Assembly: GCF_029784165.1 (NCBI RefSeq)
Contig: NC_073694.1
Coordinates: 38,421,006-38,485,005 of the forward strand
DNA from: Wyeomyia smithii
Lineage: Eukaryota; Arthropoda; Insecta; Diptera; Culicidae
Direction: 5' to 3'
Length of the DNA: 64,000 nt
The notes under the pieces are model-generated. The model searched no databases. It had not been told where the DNA came from and saw nothing but the letters and a program-made list of their open reading frames with translations. Positions 22,501 to 34,725 of this stretch are shown here, piece after piece; position 1 is the first letter of the stretch; the number at the start of each line of letters is the position of its first letter. The position numbers and the translations under genes were made by a program.

Positions 22501-25378
22501 GAGTGATCCGGCTGTGAATTCATTGCTTCATTCATTGTACGAGGCGGTCAAATTCAAGGAACATGCGAGGAAAATAACTCCTGAAACTTTCTGGTGCAAC
22601 ACGCAACAGCTTCATCAGCAACAGTCAAAAATTTTATCCGAACATTTTCAGATTTTTGAGCTGGAAATCATAGTTAAATATGTGCATAAAAGAGTACATA
22701 AAAGAGTATGAATATGAATTGCCATCCGCTGGTGTTGTCTTGACTCATACTAAAATTATGCATGACACATAGACTACAGGAGAATCAGAGGAGAGAAGAG
22801 AAAATTGTATACACTCGAGAAAGATAACCTTTATGCACGGTAACTGCATAAATTCAAAATTAGATTATCTACCCATCCAACAAACACACCGATGAGTGTA
22901 AAAATTGCGGTACACCGCGTCTAACTGAATCACTTACGAAAAGGCAATTTCTTCGCACCCGATACTGCTGTTGGATGTAGTCGTGTTTTAGGGGGACACA
23001 ACCAGTGGCATATCTGTGTCAGCTTTCATCGTAAATATCTCGGGGAAGATTTTTTTTCCTACGCTGCTGGCTCAGTGACTAACCAACGCTGATTGCCTCC
23101 ACTTGATAGATTTATGTATTTACCTGTGTATACTGTGTGCGTGGTGGTTTCGCTTTTTCGATCGCACGCTCGCTCGACGAAAAAAAGTCCCACGGTAAGG
23201 GCACACCGAATTCCTTGTCAAGGAGCGCAGAGGGATTTAAGTTAAAAATAAAACCATCATCATATATATATATATCTACTTTCGCACGCGCTTGTGTTAA
23301 CAGCGAAATACTTCGCTGATGCCAGTTAATATCTAGCCTTAATCTAGCCTTTCAGTTTGCGGTTTGACTGAAATCTGGGCACGACTGGCGTGGTTTACGA
23401 TAAAACATCCCTAATTGAGGATTTCCGAGCGACCGAGCGTCGGACGGAAGGTTTTGCCAGTGTGAATTGAATGATTTATTCACGACTTGCAGGGTTCGAA
23501 TAAATTATCTCACTGGGTGCTACTTCGGAGAAGGCGAAATTGGTTGTGCGTACCCTAGGATGGGTGGCCTTAGCGAAGGCAACCGCGCGCTAATCAGGCC
23601 ACTCGCAGGTCAAGGTGGATTTGCAAACTTAGATAGTGGCTGACTCATGGCGGTCCTTCGTTGGAATTTTGCCAACGTCTATCGATGCGAAAATGTGGGA
23701 GACCAGTGTGTCTCCACTGGTGGGGACGCATGGTTTTTCTGTGAGCTCTCATGATGATAGCTTTCGAAATAATGAGTTCACATTCTCAGAACATGACTCT
23801 TTGATTTCCTGCAGGTAATTATGCAATGGTGGTTTTTAACGTAACCGTAAAGGAGCAGCAAGGTGTGAACTATTTTATGATACATAACGATCGAATGTTT
23901 TACGTTGTTCGTATTAACAGACTGGGAATAAAAGTTTTATTTCTTGGATATTTTTCGTACGAAGTGCAATTATATTACCACATCACAGTTCATGGTCCAG
24001 GAAGCATCAAGTTCATTTTACGTTAATAAAAATAAACGAACAACCTTTCTGGTGGCATTTCATGGAAATTCGTAAGCCTGCTTTGGCTACCCCCAGATTG
24101 AATAACTAACAAAATGATACATTTTCAATGTATCATGGCTCAACCTTGAAAAAAAAAAATACGATGAATCCAGAGCCACAGTGATAAACTGAAACATTTG
24201 CATATTCACTAGGCTTACGGCCACAACACTCGTAAACTTGTCAATATATTGGACTGTTGACTATGTAAACTAAGAAGTAAATTAGCTGGAATGTACTATA
24301 CGTAGTAAGGGCTACAGTTAGTGGATAATAAATAACTATTCCAAAAACACTATTTTGCTTCCAAATGACTGGGAAGTTTTTCCTTTCAAATGAGAGAATA
24401 CCACATTGAAAGAAATCTATGGAAGCTGCGAAAAAGTATTAAGTAAACACGGGAGAAGTCACTGATAGAAAAATGCTCACCATTGGTATTCCAAAGCTAA
24501 TTGCAGGCCATAAATTAGCAGGATTTTTCTTCCCTCTGCGTGGAAATTTGTAAGTTCCGATATTAGAAAGCATTCTTTTCTTGGAAAAATAATCGCTCAG
24601 CAATTATCCATCATTGCTTTTTTTCTGTGTATCACTGCACTGTAGCCTCGATAATTTATTGATAACTTTATGTGAAAATTATAATTCAACAATGATAATT
24701 ATGAAATTCATGCATTTTCAGAACATTCTTGCGCAATTTAACTTGGATCGATAGCTCCCTTGCGTCAAAAACGCTGTTTCACACTTTATTTTAATGAATT
24801 ATGTATGCCATCAATTTTGCATTTATTCTGTCCATGTTGAAAGAAACAAATGATATAAATATTGAAAAATATGAGATTACAAGATTCTAACCCTTTTTTT
24901 ATCAATGCATTTATTTAACACGGTTCAATAGTTATAAATTCTCAGGAAGCCGTTAATCTTCATCTTCATCAAGACCGGTGTTGTGTTCTGCAGCATTTCA
25001 ATATGTACATAGCGAGAGACCCCTTTTATTGTAATTTGTAAAACAATAATGAAAGCGATTCGTTATGCTATCTTTTCAACTTTCTAATTATCGCAAACCA
25101 CTGACGTCAATATCGAAATAAAAAAAAGCTAAGGAGGTAAACATTGCACCGCCCGCTCTCCTACTTTACTGCTGTTTCGATTGTAGTCGATTTCCTGCAT
25201 ACAGGTAATATATAAAAAAAATTGACAAAATTGACTCTTCAAATTGGAGGATCACTTTATTTCGCTCGACTTATTTTTCAGAGGGGTGAAACATCTCCTC
25301 TCTCTTTGAATCTTGACATTAGAAAATTATAGTTTTTTTAGAGAAAAAAATTGAAAGGATGTATGATGTTTTGGCGCA
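22501..25378. other. No gene recognised
   Basis: Contains short open frames (for example 23636-23818 and 23826-24026, plus) without domains. AT-rich with no clear repeats. A short (TA)n run occurs at about 23262-23273. Confidence 0.4.
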
Positions 25379-25547
25379 GACGCTCACTCAAGTTCATTCC
25401 ATCACACACATATATTGATGATAGTCAGCCTATACACCAGAGAGACGCCAAGACACTCACCGTCAAGGCAACCGTCAACATCAAAACGGGCGATCCTATA
25501 GGCTGAGTAGTTGATGACTGTGCAAGAATGTGTGTGAATGAGCGTGA
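25379..25547. repeat. Imperfect inverted repeat, about 170 bp
   Basis: The left arm (CGCTCACTCAAGTTCATTCC, then CACACA, GATGATAGTCAGCCTATA) is mirrored by the right arm (TATAGGCTGAGTAGTTGATG, then TGTGTGTGAATGAGCG). About 60 bases lie between the arms. It could be a decayed MITE. Confidence 0.55.
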
Positions 25548-26767
25548 TGATCACTCCTTGATCCTTATTAAAATATAACACTGGCCAACACAGGCTCGAC
25601 CCTTAAGCTCAAACTCGCTTTTGTCGACCAGTGTAACTGAAAAAAAGTTATGGAAAAAGTTTTAAGACGTGAACATAATTTTAAGAACCTTTCAAAATGC
25701 TCGAGTTTTCCTCTATACTGTTTTTGTGTAAACTAAAAGTAACAGTATTTATTTAGATAAAAATTCTTAGATGAAAAAATGTTAGAAAAAGTTCAAAGTA
25801 CGGTAGAATCATCACCACCACGGAATAGAGAAGATACCTTCTGCTACAACAATCGTATCATGATGTTGTATTCAAGAACGCAGTCAACAAAAATATTCGA
25901 GAAAACAGTACATAAATAAAAATTAGGAAAATATATACGAGACGATTTTACAATTAATAAAAAAATTGCCTAGTGTGCTCAAAAAAAAAGAACACTGCCA
26001 ATTTCGCCGAAAAACTTATAACTATTGAAAAGATTAAGAAAGACGTTCATAGTTCAACTCAGCATTTCAAACTCAGAATAGAATTTGGTTATCCATCCGT
26101 AGAATGCTACACACAACAGTCTGATATACTGCTGTGTGGCTGAGAGTACTGCACTGCCCAGTTAACCACAATCTGATCGATTTACAATCGTAGGGTAAGA
26201 ATTGTAAGATAGTGTGAAACAAATCACTTACAATCGCAAATTATCGTATATAATTACGTATATCAATAAATTGCATACCATCATTCCTCAGTACGTATAT
26301 CGTTTCCAAAATAGTACACATCAAATTCCTAAATAGTACACATCAAATTGTGCATCAAATGCGAGTTTATATGATATATATGATATATATCCGACACGAA
26401 AAGAATTTTATTTGTCTTCCTTTAAAGCTGCAACCCGCTACAACGTGTTATTTCAATATGTAGCTGAGAGCTACCACTGTTTACTCACAAGAAGATTCAT
26501 GTTTCGTACATTCGTATGACATACGGAATAGATTCTCTCTGCTTCTTACGAAGCTAGGGAAATGACATACATTGAAAAAAGGGTGGAGCCACTTTCACTT
26601 TTTTACATTTTCGTTACACTTTGCAAAGCATGCCATGACGAAAATTTGAAGGAAAAACGTCGGTTTGTAATCTACTTCACATCATCAAAATCATATACTA
26701 AAAAATGTGGGAAAATGGTAATTAATTTTTCTTCCCCAATTTGGTGCTCCTATTTGTAAGTGAGATC
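25548..26767. other. No gene recognised
   Basis: AT-rich. A 17-bp direct repeat (TAGTACACATCAAATT) occurs twice at about 26312-26350, and a short ATGATATAT repeat at 26370-26390. Confidence 0.4.
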
Positions 26768-26925
26768 GTGGTCCCCGTGGCTCTGTGGTTATCGATGCCG
26801 GTCGGCTAGCTCTCCCACACGGTTGTGATATCGGGTTCGATTCCCGATCTAGCGTGTAGGAGATTACAGTTCACTGCGAAAGTGGGGTTTTACATACAAA
26901 AGGAAATTACGCTCATTAACTACAC
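26768..26925 (+). mobile_element. tRNA-derived SINE
   Basis: An internal RNA polymerase III promoter is visible: box A-like TGGCTCTGTGGTTA at about 26778 and box B GGGTTCGATTCCC at 26832-26844. The acceptor stem does not close after box B, and the sequence continues into a non-tRNA tail, so it is a SINE and not a functional tRNA. Confidence 0.7.
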
Positions 26926-27146
26926 AACAAAGTTAACTGCAGTGCTTTTACTTTTTGTCTCTTACGCATATATCAAATGAGTAGATCATCTAGGTAGAAA
27001 AGTAAATTGCGTGGTTTGCACGAATTAAATTTTTATGCTTTTATGCTGCATTGATTTTAACTCTTGTTTAACATATTTCACTACGCCTCTGTTATACACC
27101 TTGTATCTAACACAGGTATAAGGGCTCCACTTGCGATCGTGTTGAG
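26926..27146. other. No gene recognised
   Basis: Short spacer between the SINE and the direct repeat at 27147. Confidence 0.4.
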
Positions 27147-27250
27147 AACAAGAATGAAGTTTAATTTTCTACGCGCAATCTTTTGTATCGAGTTTAGCGT
27201 ATATTTTTGCATTGAAGGCGTGGCCACGCAGTCTCGAGAAAGAGAAACGA
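27147..27250 (+). repeat. Direct repeat, left copy (about 100 bp)
   Basis: Ends with GGCGTGGCCACGCAGTCTCG and AGAAAGAGAAACGA; it matches 29276-29376 in the same orientation. The two copies flank the Transib-type element with 0.2-0.3 kb of unrelated sequence between repeat and element. Confidence 0.7.
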
Positions 27251-27563
27251 ACTGCTTCTTAGATAAACTATTTTGCGTTATCGATACTTGACCGATAACG
27301 GTGTTCGAGTGGGCACAAAAAAAAACAATCGAACCGAAAAATCACCCAATTTAGCAGTGAAATTTCTCAAAACGAGGGTTCTGTCTTGCTGCCATAAACG
27401 TTTATCTTTGGTCCCTGGTCGTTATTGTAAAAATGATTATTGAGAATTACATAGTAGTAGTTATGAAAATTCTCATAACTCTTATCTTCAAGCATTCATA
27501 GTTCTGAAAAGAGCTGATTCCTTATTTTTCAACTAAAAATGTGTGCTACAGAACGCACCACCG

Positions 27564-29040
27564 CACAGTGGTTTAAACTCGATAAATCGTGATCGTTTTA
27601 GATTTGACTGCGAAATATTGATTTTATGTACCCAGTGTCTTCAGCAAGTTTATTCCATATAACAAGGCCTTTCTTTTAGCGTTTTCAGTTTTTTCAATCC
27701 CCTAGTAGTTACATATAAAAACTTTTTTATTATTTTCAAAATACCAGATTGCTTTCTTCAGCAAAGTTGTAGGAAAATCTATGAGTAAAAAAATTGCTAA
27801 ACACTATAATCTTCTATCTATACGTCTGATATGACGAAATAAAGTTTAACGAGGAACACTCCTCAAAATTTATTTTTCGTCCATAACGTTTCCTGTAATC
27901 GTCGAAACAATTCAAGATGTTCAGAGATTTTGTTCATTCTGCAAAACCTTGCATTTTTGTAGAATATATTGGTTTGATATTATTATTTGTTGTAAAGATA
28001 ATTCTAGTTTTTTGCTGAAAATAACCATATTTTGAGTCCATATTTCTCCGTAGGTTGCAGATAGTAGCAAACCAGATTGTATGCATTTGAAAGTTTGTCA
28101 AAAGAACTGCATTTCTCAAAAGAGTTTAGCTGTTTCTAGTTGTATCCATTCGAGTACTGAATGAAAGGAAAACACCCCTCAAAATTAGATTTCAAGATGT
28201 TCTAAAATTTTGTTGATTCTGCTGAACCTTACATTTTTTTATAATGTATTGGTTTGATATTCTCATTTGTTGTAAAGATATTTCTAGTTTTTCTGCTGCA
28301 AATAGGCATATTTTGATGTTCACATGTTTCCCGTATAAATTTGTTCAATGCTTCCTGTACTTCTTCCGAAAACTGTCCTGTCGGAAGCAAAAAGTTGTCA
28401 GCAATAGATAGATAGTACCATGGATATAACTCCACTAGTTGTCGCGCCGTGTCGATGCAATATCTATCGAATTTTTCTGTGTTCAACTTTCTACCAGAAG
28501 CAACAGCTTGAAGGATGGCTCCACAACGCTTCAGTACATTTATAACAATCTCCGGAGAAATATGGAATCAAAATATGGCTATTTTCAGCAAAAAACGAGA
28601 AATATCTTTACAACAAATAAAAATATCAAACCAATAAATTTTACAAAAATGCGAGGTTTAACAGAATGAACAAAATCTTAGAACATCTTGAATTGTTTCG
28701 ACGATTACAGAAAAAAATATGGACGAAAAACTAATTTTGAGGAGTGTTCCTCTGTTTCGTCATATCAGACGTACAGATAGAAGATTATAGTGTTTAACAA
28801 TTCTTTTTCTCATAGATTTACCTACAACTTTGCTGAAGAAAGCAATCTGGTATTTTGAAAATTTAAAAAAAAAAATAGTTTTTATATCTAACTACTAGGG
28901 GGATTGATAAAAAAACCGGAAACGCTAAAAGAAAGGCCTTGTTATATGGAATAAACTTGCTTAGGACACTGGGTACATAAAATCAATATTTCACAGTCAA
29001 ATCTAAAACGATCACGATTTTTCGAGCTTAGACCACTGTG
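27564..29040. mobile_element. Non-autonomous Transib-type element with long inverted arms, 1477 bp
   Basis: The element starts CACAGTGGTTTAAACTCGA and ends with the matching TCGAGCTTAGACCACTGTG. The bases just outside are CACCG (27559-27563) and CACTG (29041-29045), a 5-bp target duplication with one mismatch. Five-base duplications and CAC-ended TIRs are diagnostic of Transib, the transposon group related to RAG1; CACAGTG is also the consensus RSS heptamer. The inverted arms run about 480 bp each (27564-28045 and 28550-29040). A partial third copy of the arm's inner portion, in direct orientation to the left arm, lies at about 28160-28333. Between them is a minus-strand fragment of a RAG1-like transposase. 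I see no clear nonamer. A single element with such long arms is best explained as a foldback derivative. Confidence 0.8.
28229..28558 (-). pseudogene. Transib / RAG1-like transposase C-terminal relic
   Basis: The minus strand from 28558 reads an open frame of about 108 codons: V-L-K-R-C-G-A-I-L-Q-A, T-E-K-F-D-R-Y-C-I-D-T-A-R, L-Y-P-W-Y-Y-L-S, then G-Q-F-S-E-E-V-Q-E-A-L-N-K and R-E. This order (tyrosine/tryptophan-rich Y-P-W-Y, a G-Q-x-S-E-E-x-x-E-A-x-N-K block) is that of Transib transposases around the catalytic glutamate, the region equivalent to RAG1 S-E-G-N-E-S-G-N-K. The usual V-H-K-x-L-I-H-G segment between the two blocks is deleted, and the frame starts without ATG at the arm border, so it is non-functional. 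The last 35 codons (28333 downward) overlap arm-like sequence and may or may not be transposase-derived. Assignment rests on motif recognition, supported independently by the element's ends. Confidence 0.7.
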
Positions 29041-29045
29041 CACTG

Positions 29046-29229
29046 GTAGCATCGAATATTTTGCTTGGCAGCACATAATAAATTTGCCCTCCGCTCTGTC
29101 CTCTGGTAACTGTGCCAGCAAAATATCCTGTAGCATATGATGGTACCTGTTGCTGTCGTATGCAAAATAAAGGTAAAATTTTCCGCAGTGCCTAAAAGTT
29201 GACTCATACACAGCTCTCTTTTCCTAATG
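29046..29229 (-). other. Unassigned open frame next to the Transib element
   Basis: The minus strand from about 29229 (after an AG that could be a splice acceptor) reads E-K-R-A-V-Y-E-S-T-F-R-H-C-G-K-F-Y-L-Y-F and stays open up to the Transib flank. No family recognised. It may be chance or the remainder of a sequence interrupted by the insertion. Confidence 0.25.
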
Positions 29230-29275
29230 CCGCGTTCCTCTAACAACCATACTCCCTCGCTACCGTGTGACGAAC

Positions 29276-29376
29276 ACGAATAAAGTGAAATTTTTTACAC
29301 GCAGTCTTTTGTATCGACTTGAGCGAAGATTTTCGCCTTGAAGGCGTGACCACGCAGTCTCGGGAAAGAGAAACGA
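29276..29376 (+). repeat. Direct repeat, right copy
   Basis: TTTTGTATCGACTTGAGCG through GGCGTGACCACGCAGTCTCG and AGAAACGA; a counterpart of 27147-27250 with scattered substitutions. Confidence 0.7.
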
Positions 29377-32300
29377 CACAAAATACTTTGTTGAGTCAGA
29401 ATCAGTGTTGCGAAATTTCGACACAGAAAAATGAAAGTGATCCAACAGCAGTTCACTCTCACTCACTTCAAACTGATATTGAGTGTCACCCAAGTCAACT
29501 ATCAGTCAATAATCTTGTCAGTCAAATAAATGATGTATCTTAATTAATATCGAAATTATTTTATCTGAGCCAATCTATTGCATGAAGTCAAAGGAGTAGA
29601 TAGGCACCTTCAACCTACACCGCATAAACATCGCTAGAGCAACATAGCGTGTGCAAAATCACAGTAATGCTGCTAGTCAGCATTACCACTGTCAACTGAT
29701 TGGCGCTGTAAGCCATTTTCACTGTCAGCTCGTTTGTGTTGATACTGATATTCGTAGTATTCAGTTTCAACTGAGAATCTATCACTGACAATGAAAATTT
29801 GCAACCCTGGTCAGAATATGTAGGCAGTGGAATTCATTCCGTCCATGTTATTGTTATCCGTGCTCGGAAAACGAGGCAATAGCGAGGGAAATGTATGGGA
29901 AGGCTTGACCTTGGAACTTTTCTCCTATTTTCACCATTAGGCAGTGAAGCAACAATGTTAAACGTTAGATCAAACAATTGTCCCACATTTTATCTATCCA
30001 CGTTTGATATCTGTCGCAACATTTGCCAGTTTTGTTTTCAGTTTTACAAACTGTAATCTAGCATAGAAAACAAAGACGTAGTCCTACGTCAAAACATGCA
30101 GAACAAACAATGCGAAAAATAGCCCAGTCAATCGCATGATGCGCTAATATAACTGTAACAGTGAAGTGATCGACACAACAATGTCCAGAAACCAAATAAA
30201 AACGCAGTTAAGTATTAGGAATAATGCACATCAGTAAAACATTGTAATACATCTGCAATTGAATGAAGTCTACATTAGTTTGACGAAATAAATAAATAAG
30301 CTGATATTCGATAAATAAGCTATGCATCTAGAAACTGCAAAAAAAGGCCGCTCATCACGCCTGCTCTTTGAATCGAATTTAGCTCAGCAGTGCATACCGT
30401 ACTTCTGTGTATTCTCTGTAGAGTGATTCACTACTCTTGTTTCGCTCAGTAGCTGCGAGTTTTCCTGCGAGCTGTAGAAACACATCACAGAACCAGAAAA
30501 AAAGACTGCAAAATTAACGTTGAATTACGACAGCTCCCCTTAAGTCAATGTATTTTTTGCAATAGATTCGGGGATATACACGATGGGGGTTAATCAATTC
30601 ATTGGTGTGAAGGAAATTTTAGTGATAATCCTCTTTCAACTCTCTTTTTCATTAATTAATTGGTAACCTTGGAGATAAGCGGTAGTAATTGCTATGATAT
30701 CTTATTCTATGCTTAAAATCATTTCGTCTACCTTTTCGATGAATTTTAGTCAATCGACTTTGGAATTTTTTCTTTAAATACAGATTAAGAAAGTAGTTAT
30801 GATAATTATCATATTATTACATTGTTGTATAATTCAGTTAATCAATGAACAATAATAAATAATAATAAGGCCGTTACAAATTTTATTTTCATTTCATGTC
30901 ACCCCCCCCCCCCCCTTTGAAAATCTTGAATATTGGAAGGGGAATAAAAGAAAGCTCAAACCGTTTTGTTCATTTTATTGGTTTTCCGACAGCGTAAATG
31001 CTTAGTTTAGCAACAAACAAGTCCACTGACAGCGAGAGTGTCGTCGAAAGGCAAGCGAAATAAATAATAATGATAATAATAAAGTGTTATTTTTCAACAT
31101 TTCTTTGAGTGCAAGTTACAAACGTCTCGGTGTTATTTATTTTTGCCACCCCCTTTGCTAGCTTTGATAACCTTGGACATAAAAAGAATTCGAAATTTGT
31201 ATCAGCCTAAGTTAAAATAATAAGTTTGGTAAATTCTTTTATGTCAACATTGAACCTATTCAATCTTTTTCATTGCTGCAAATCTTGAATGTTTACCTTT
31301 GAGCCCAACAGAATTGTTAAGAGTGTCGCATGGCGATAGTTGACGGAAAATCGTCTAGAGACCGAAATAATTAAATCATCCCTTTATTTCTAAACTCAGA
31401 TTTAATTTCAAGTCTTTTTTTCTGCCCAAAGAAGCTAGACACACGAGATGCAAATGAATGAAATGGTTTATACAGTAAATCCCGTCTGTAAGCAAATCGC
31501 TTAACCTGTTCTATATTTAGCACAAACTCGCAGCCACCACAGGAAAATAAATATTATCATACAAAATACTTCTCTCACCACGCGGAAAACAGATTCGCCT
31601 ACGTCTAAGAGGAAAAAAACAACAAACGAAAACAAAAGCCATCATCCAAAGTGAGTGACAAATTAACCACACGCAGTTGCGCATCATTTTTCAAAATTTT
31701 CCCAATTGCCAATATCTCATCTAATAGCCAGAGTAGAAGGTCGTACATGGACTTAAATACCTGACACCGCTAATCCCTAACCTTCACCGACAGTTACAGC
31801 GAAAACTTCCTCTGACGGATCGTGAAGACTGTCAGATTTGTTTATCGATTTGACCATATTACAGTCCAGCTTCCCCGTTCGGTGTCGGAGCAACAAGAAA
31901 AGGAAACGTATGCAAATTGCCGAAACACTCGAGTCCATCATCTTGTCAGTCGCCCGCAACGGGAAAAATAACAGGAAGTTGCCGTTACCACACGCTTCCC
32001 ACTTAGGAAATCCAGTCAAATCAGGAAAGGTACAATCTCTGCGTGCCTGCCCATGAATGGAGGTTTCTTGGTGACGTACAACCGGATGTTATAAATATGT
32101 ATGAAACCATTTGGTAATCAATATTTTTGGAAGCATTGCGTCGCGGTGGCAATAAATTCGCTAGTCTGTCTGCCTGACTGCTCGCACCATCGAAGACGTC
32201 ATTCGCAGTTAGTTTACATTCCCACGCTCGGAGGCTGTGCTTCTTTGTTGAATGATCGCATCACCATTAATTGCACAGAATTAATTCTGTTTGAGAAAAA

Positions 32301-33021
32301 CCAAACGAAAAAAAAAACAAATCTGCCAGCTGTGAAACGCGCAGTTGATGTAAATGTTATAGAATAGCTTTATAGAATTGTTCCGTTTAATCAAATGGCC
32401 ATTTTAAAAATCTAGCGTTAAAACAGAGTTTCATTACATAGTGGATCGAGTCATTGTATAAGGTCTCTTTACAATTTGAATTTTGCGTCAGTTCCCGATC
32501 ATGTGATGGTTCGTTGATTGGTTATCAGCATGTTGGTATTTAAATGTTATTATACAATAAAGCTATCAGAAAACTATTATTATCATCGCTCATTATCTGA
32601 CAATTTTATTCAACTATAAAACAGTGCAACAATTCAATTGAAAAATATTACAATCACAATTTTAATTAACGATGCACCAGCCGTGCTACTTGTTTAATAA
32701 TGGTAAATTTGGTGACTTGTTTTTTTGCACATCTGCGTTATTGTGTAAAATAAAGCAGTGCTTTTAGGAGGGTCAGCAGCCTGCCTGTGTCCCGGCTGCA
32801 GACCGCAGAGTTAGTTTTAATGATGATTACTACAGCGACTAAGACGATTACCGGGAGGGATTGTCTTGATAATCGCTACGTACACTTGCAATTTCAAGAC
32901 AGCTTCACTGGTGAGGACTGGCGAAAGATGAGCAAAGTGCAGAATAAGAAGAAACACTCGTTCCAGCGGAAACTGTGCTGCTGTAACGTCATTTTATTAC
33001 TCTCTGGGAGGCAATGGTTAC
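29377..33021. other. No gene recognised
   Basis: A long stretch without a supportable gene. A C run of about 15 bases lies at 30902-30916. Short frames at 31777-32056 (both strands), 32101-32367 and 32787-33056 have no domain; the last runs into the SINE. The phrase CTTTCAACTCTCTTTTT followed by AATTGGTAACCTT near 30636-30670 also occurs near 14402-14440, so some dispersed repeat is present. Confidence 0.4.
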
Positions 33022-33188
33022 CTTCTAGCTGGTCTCGAGGTACGATGCTGGCCTAGCAAACTTGTCGTCGTGAGCTCGAACTCTGGCTTAGGAATTCTTC
33101 TGTCTGTGTACTAACAGTTGACTGCAAAGTCTGTGTCCGATGAAAAGAGAGGTCAATTTTCGATAGCAAAAAGCTTTGCTTTTTGGAA
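33022..33188 (+). mobile_element. tRNA-derived SINE, family A, copy 3 (decayed)
   Basis: TAGCTGGTCTCGAGGTACGA, then TGCTGGCCTA, is shared with the copies at 37333 and 47467; the box B region (GAGCTCGAACTCTGGC) is changed. The tail AGCTTTGCTTTTTGGA matches the other copies. Confidence 0.75.
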
Positions 33189-34359
33189 GGCAGTGGCGAG
33201 GAAAACGAAGAAAATTTGACCTTGATTCGTCAATCTATTCGCATTATTAAACGATTAAGAAGGGTGTTTTATCAATTTTCATCAATCTAAGTATTAGATA
33301 ATAAACGAATTCCGTCAAAAAAAAAAAAAAATATTGTCAGTATTTAATTTCTTCGTAAATTGAAAAGCGAGGAAGAGAAATTTGAAACTCTACTCGTTTC
33401 ATATACTTTTATCGAGAATAGTTCAGAGATTGTACACTTTTGTTGATTGTATAGTACATTTCTATTGCAAGTAATCGAATATAATTGCAAAATTACGCAT
33501 AATTTGTGCAATTCACGAATTTACTTTCGTACGAACGTGTGTAAGTGAACTGAAAAATATCATTCACAGCTGCCTTGAAAACAAAAATAACGATATTTAA
33601 GGTTATAAACCATTCATTTTGGCTTACGAGATAAAATTTTCTAATTTTGTTCTCAGTTGATTGTCATTCATTCGATTCAAATTCGAATTCTTGCACAAGG
33701 TCGAAAACTGGAATTAAAGTTATTGTAACATTCTGGTTAAGTATCTGCATTTATTGATGGTATGGTATATATTTTTAGAGCTTATGTAAAATTTACTCAG
33801 TAACGTAATCTACCCTCAATTCAGTTTACTTCAAGTAAATTCAATATCTAATGGCAATTTGAGTTGTTCGATTGTTTTTGATAAAGCTTTGATGAAGTTA
33901 GAGAACTTTTGATTCTTTATACATGAACCAAATGGGTGACGAACTCACTTACTGACCACTCACTGACCTTACTTTTTGACAGTAGATAATTTGAACCATG
34001 CGAGCCCAAATCGAATATAGGTTCTTGTCCATTCTGAACATTCTTGCAATTTTCTTTAAAAACGATATACTTATTTAAACAGTTAAATAGAAAAATATGA
34101 GCCAATGCTAATGCAATTTTACAACAATGTATTAGACACAATGTATTAGATACTGGGGAAGAGATACACATCAGTGTATCTCAACTTTGTGGCATAATCC
34201 CTGAGTCTTTTTTGTGTTAAGACTTGACTCATTTTTGGGTGAAATTACCAAAAGGGAAAAATTTAGCTATTTTTTTATTTAATGTGATATTTAAAAAAAT
34301 TGACGTTTTTCCAGAGGATTGAAGCAAGCTGTGATCTTAAACGGACGTGAAACTGTTCA
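33189..34359. other. No gene recognised
   Basis: AT-rich; only short unsupported frames. Confidence 0.4.
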
Positions 34360-34475
34360 GGCTCAAGCACAATGGATACGCTTGCATTGCGTTGACGTTA
34401 ATTTGACGGTAAATGTATGGGGAAACTGTCAAATTGCCGTAAACGCAGCCGCAACGTATCCATTGTGTTTAGGCC
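34360..34475. mobile_element. Palindromic MITE, 116 bp
   Basis: Left arm GGCTCAAGCACAATGGATAC, right arm GTATCCATTGTGTTTAGGCC, continuing inward with imperfect pairing around TTTGACGG / CTGTCAAATTGCCG. The whole element can fold on itself. A short frame across it is not a gene. Confidence 0.75.
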
Positions 34476-34690
34476 TTTTTTCGTTCTTTTATTTTACGTA
34501 TTTTGGTGAGGTATAAATCTTGTATCCAGAAAAGGTATCTGACTACGTTTATTGGATAGAAGCCGGTTTGCATACCAACGGTCTGATTTTGCAAGAACCG
34601 CAGTGTCAAACCGAGTGATCTATTTATTTGTTTATTTGTTTACAAAATTTATCTGACTGAGAGGGTTAATGAACTAGGTAATATATAATA

Positions 34691-34725
34691 CTAGCTGATA
34701 CCCGGCCCGCGTTGCTGCGCCAATA
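34691..34725 (+). repeat. Short fragment of a dispersed element (CTAGCTGATACCCGGC type)
   Basis: CTAGCTGATACCCGGCCCGC resembles the opening of a dispersed insect repeat family; no further body is recognised before the foldback element. Confidence 0.35.

Noticed and set aside
26768..26850. Possible tRNA gene
   Set aside because: Box A and B are present but the acceptor stem does not close and the sequence runs into a SINE body.
31777..32367. Overlapping short frames of 72-88 codons
   Set aside because: No domain, and frames are open on both strands; no splice or promoter context that I can support.
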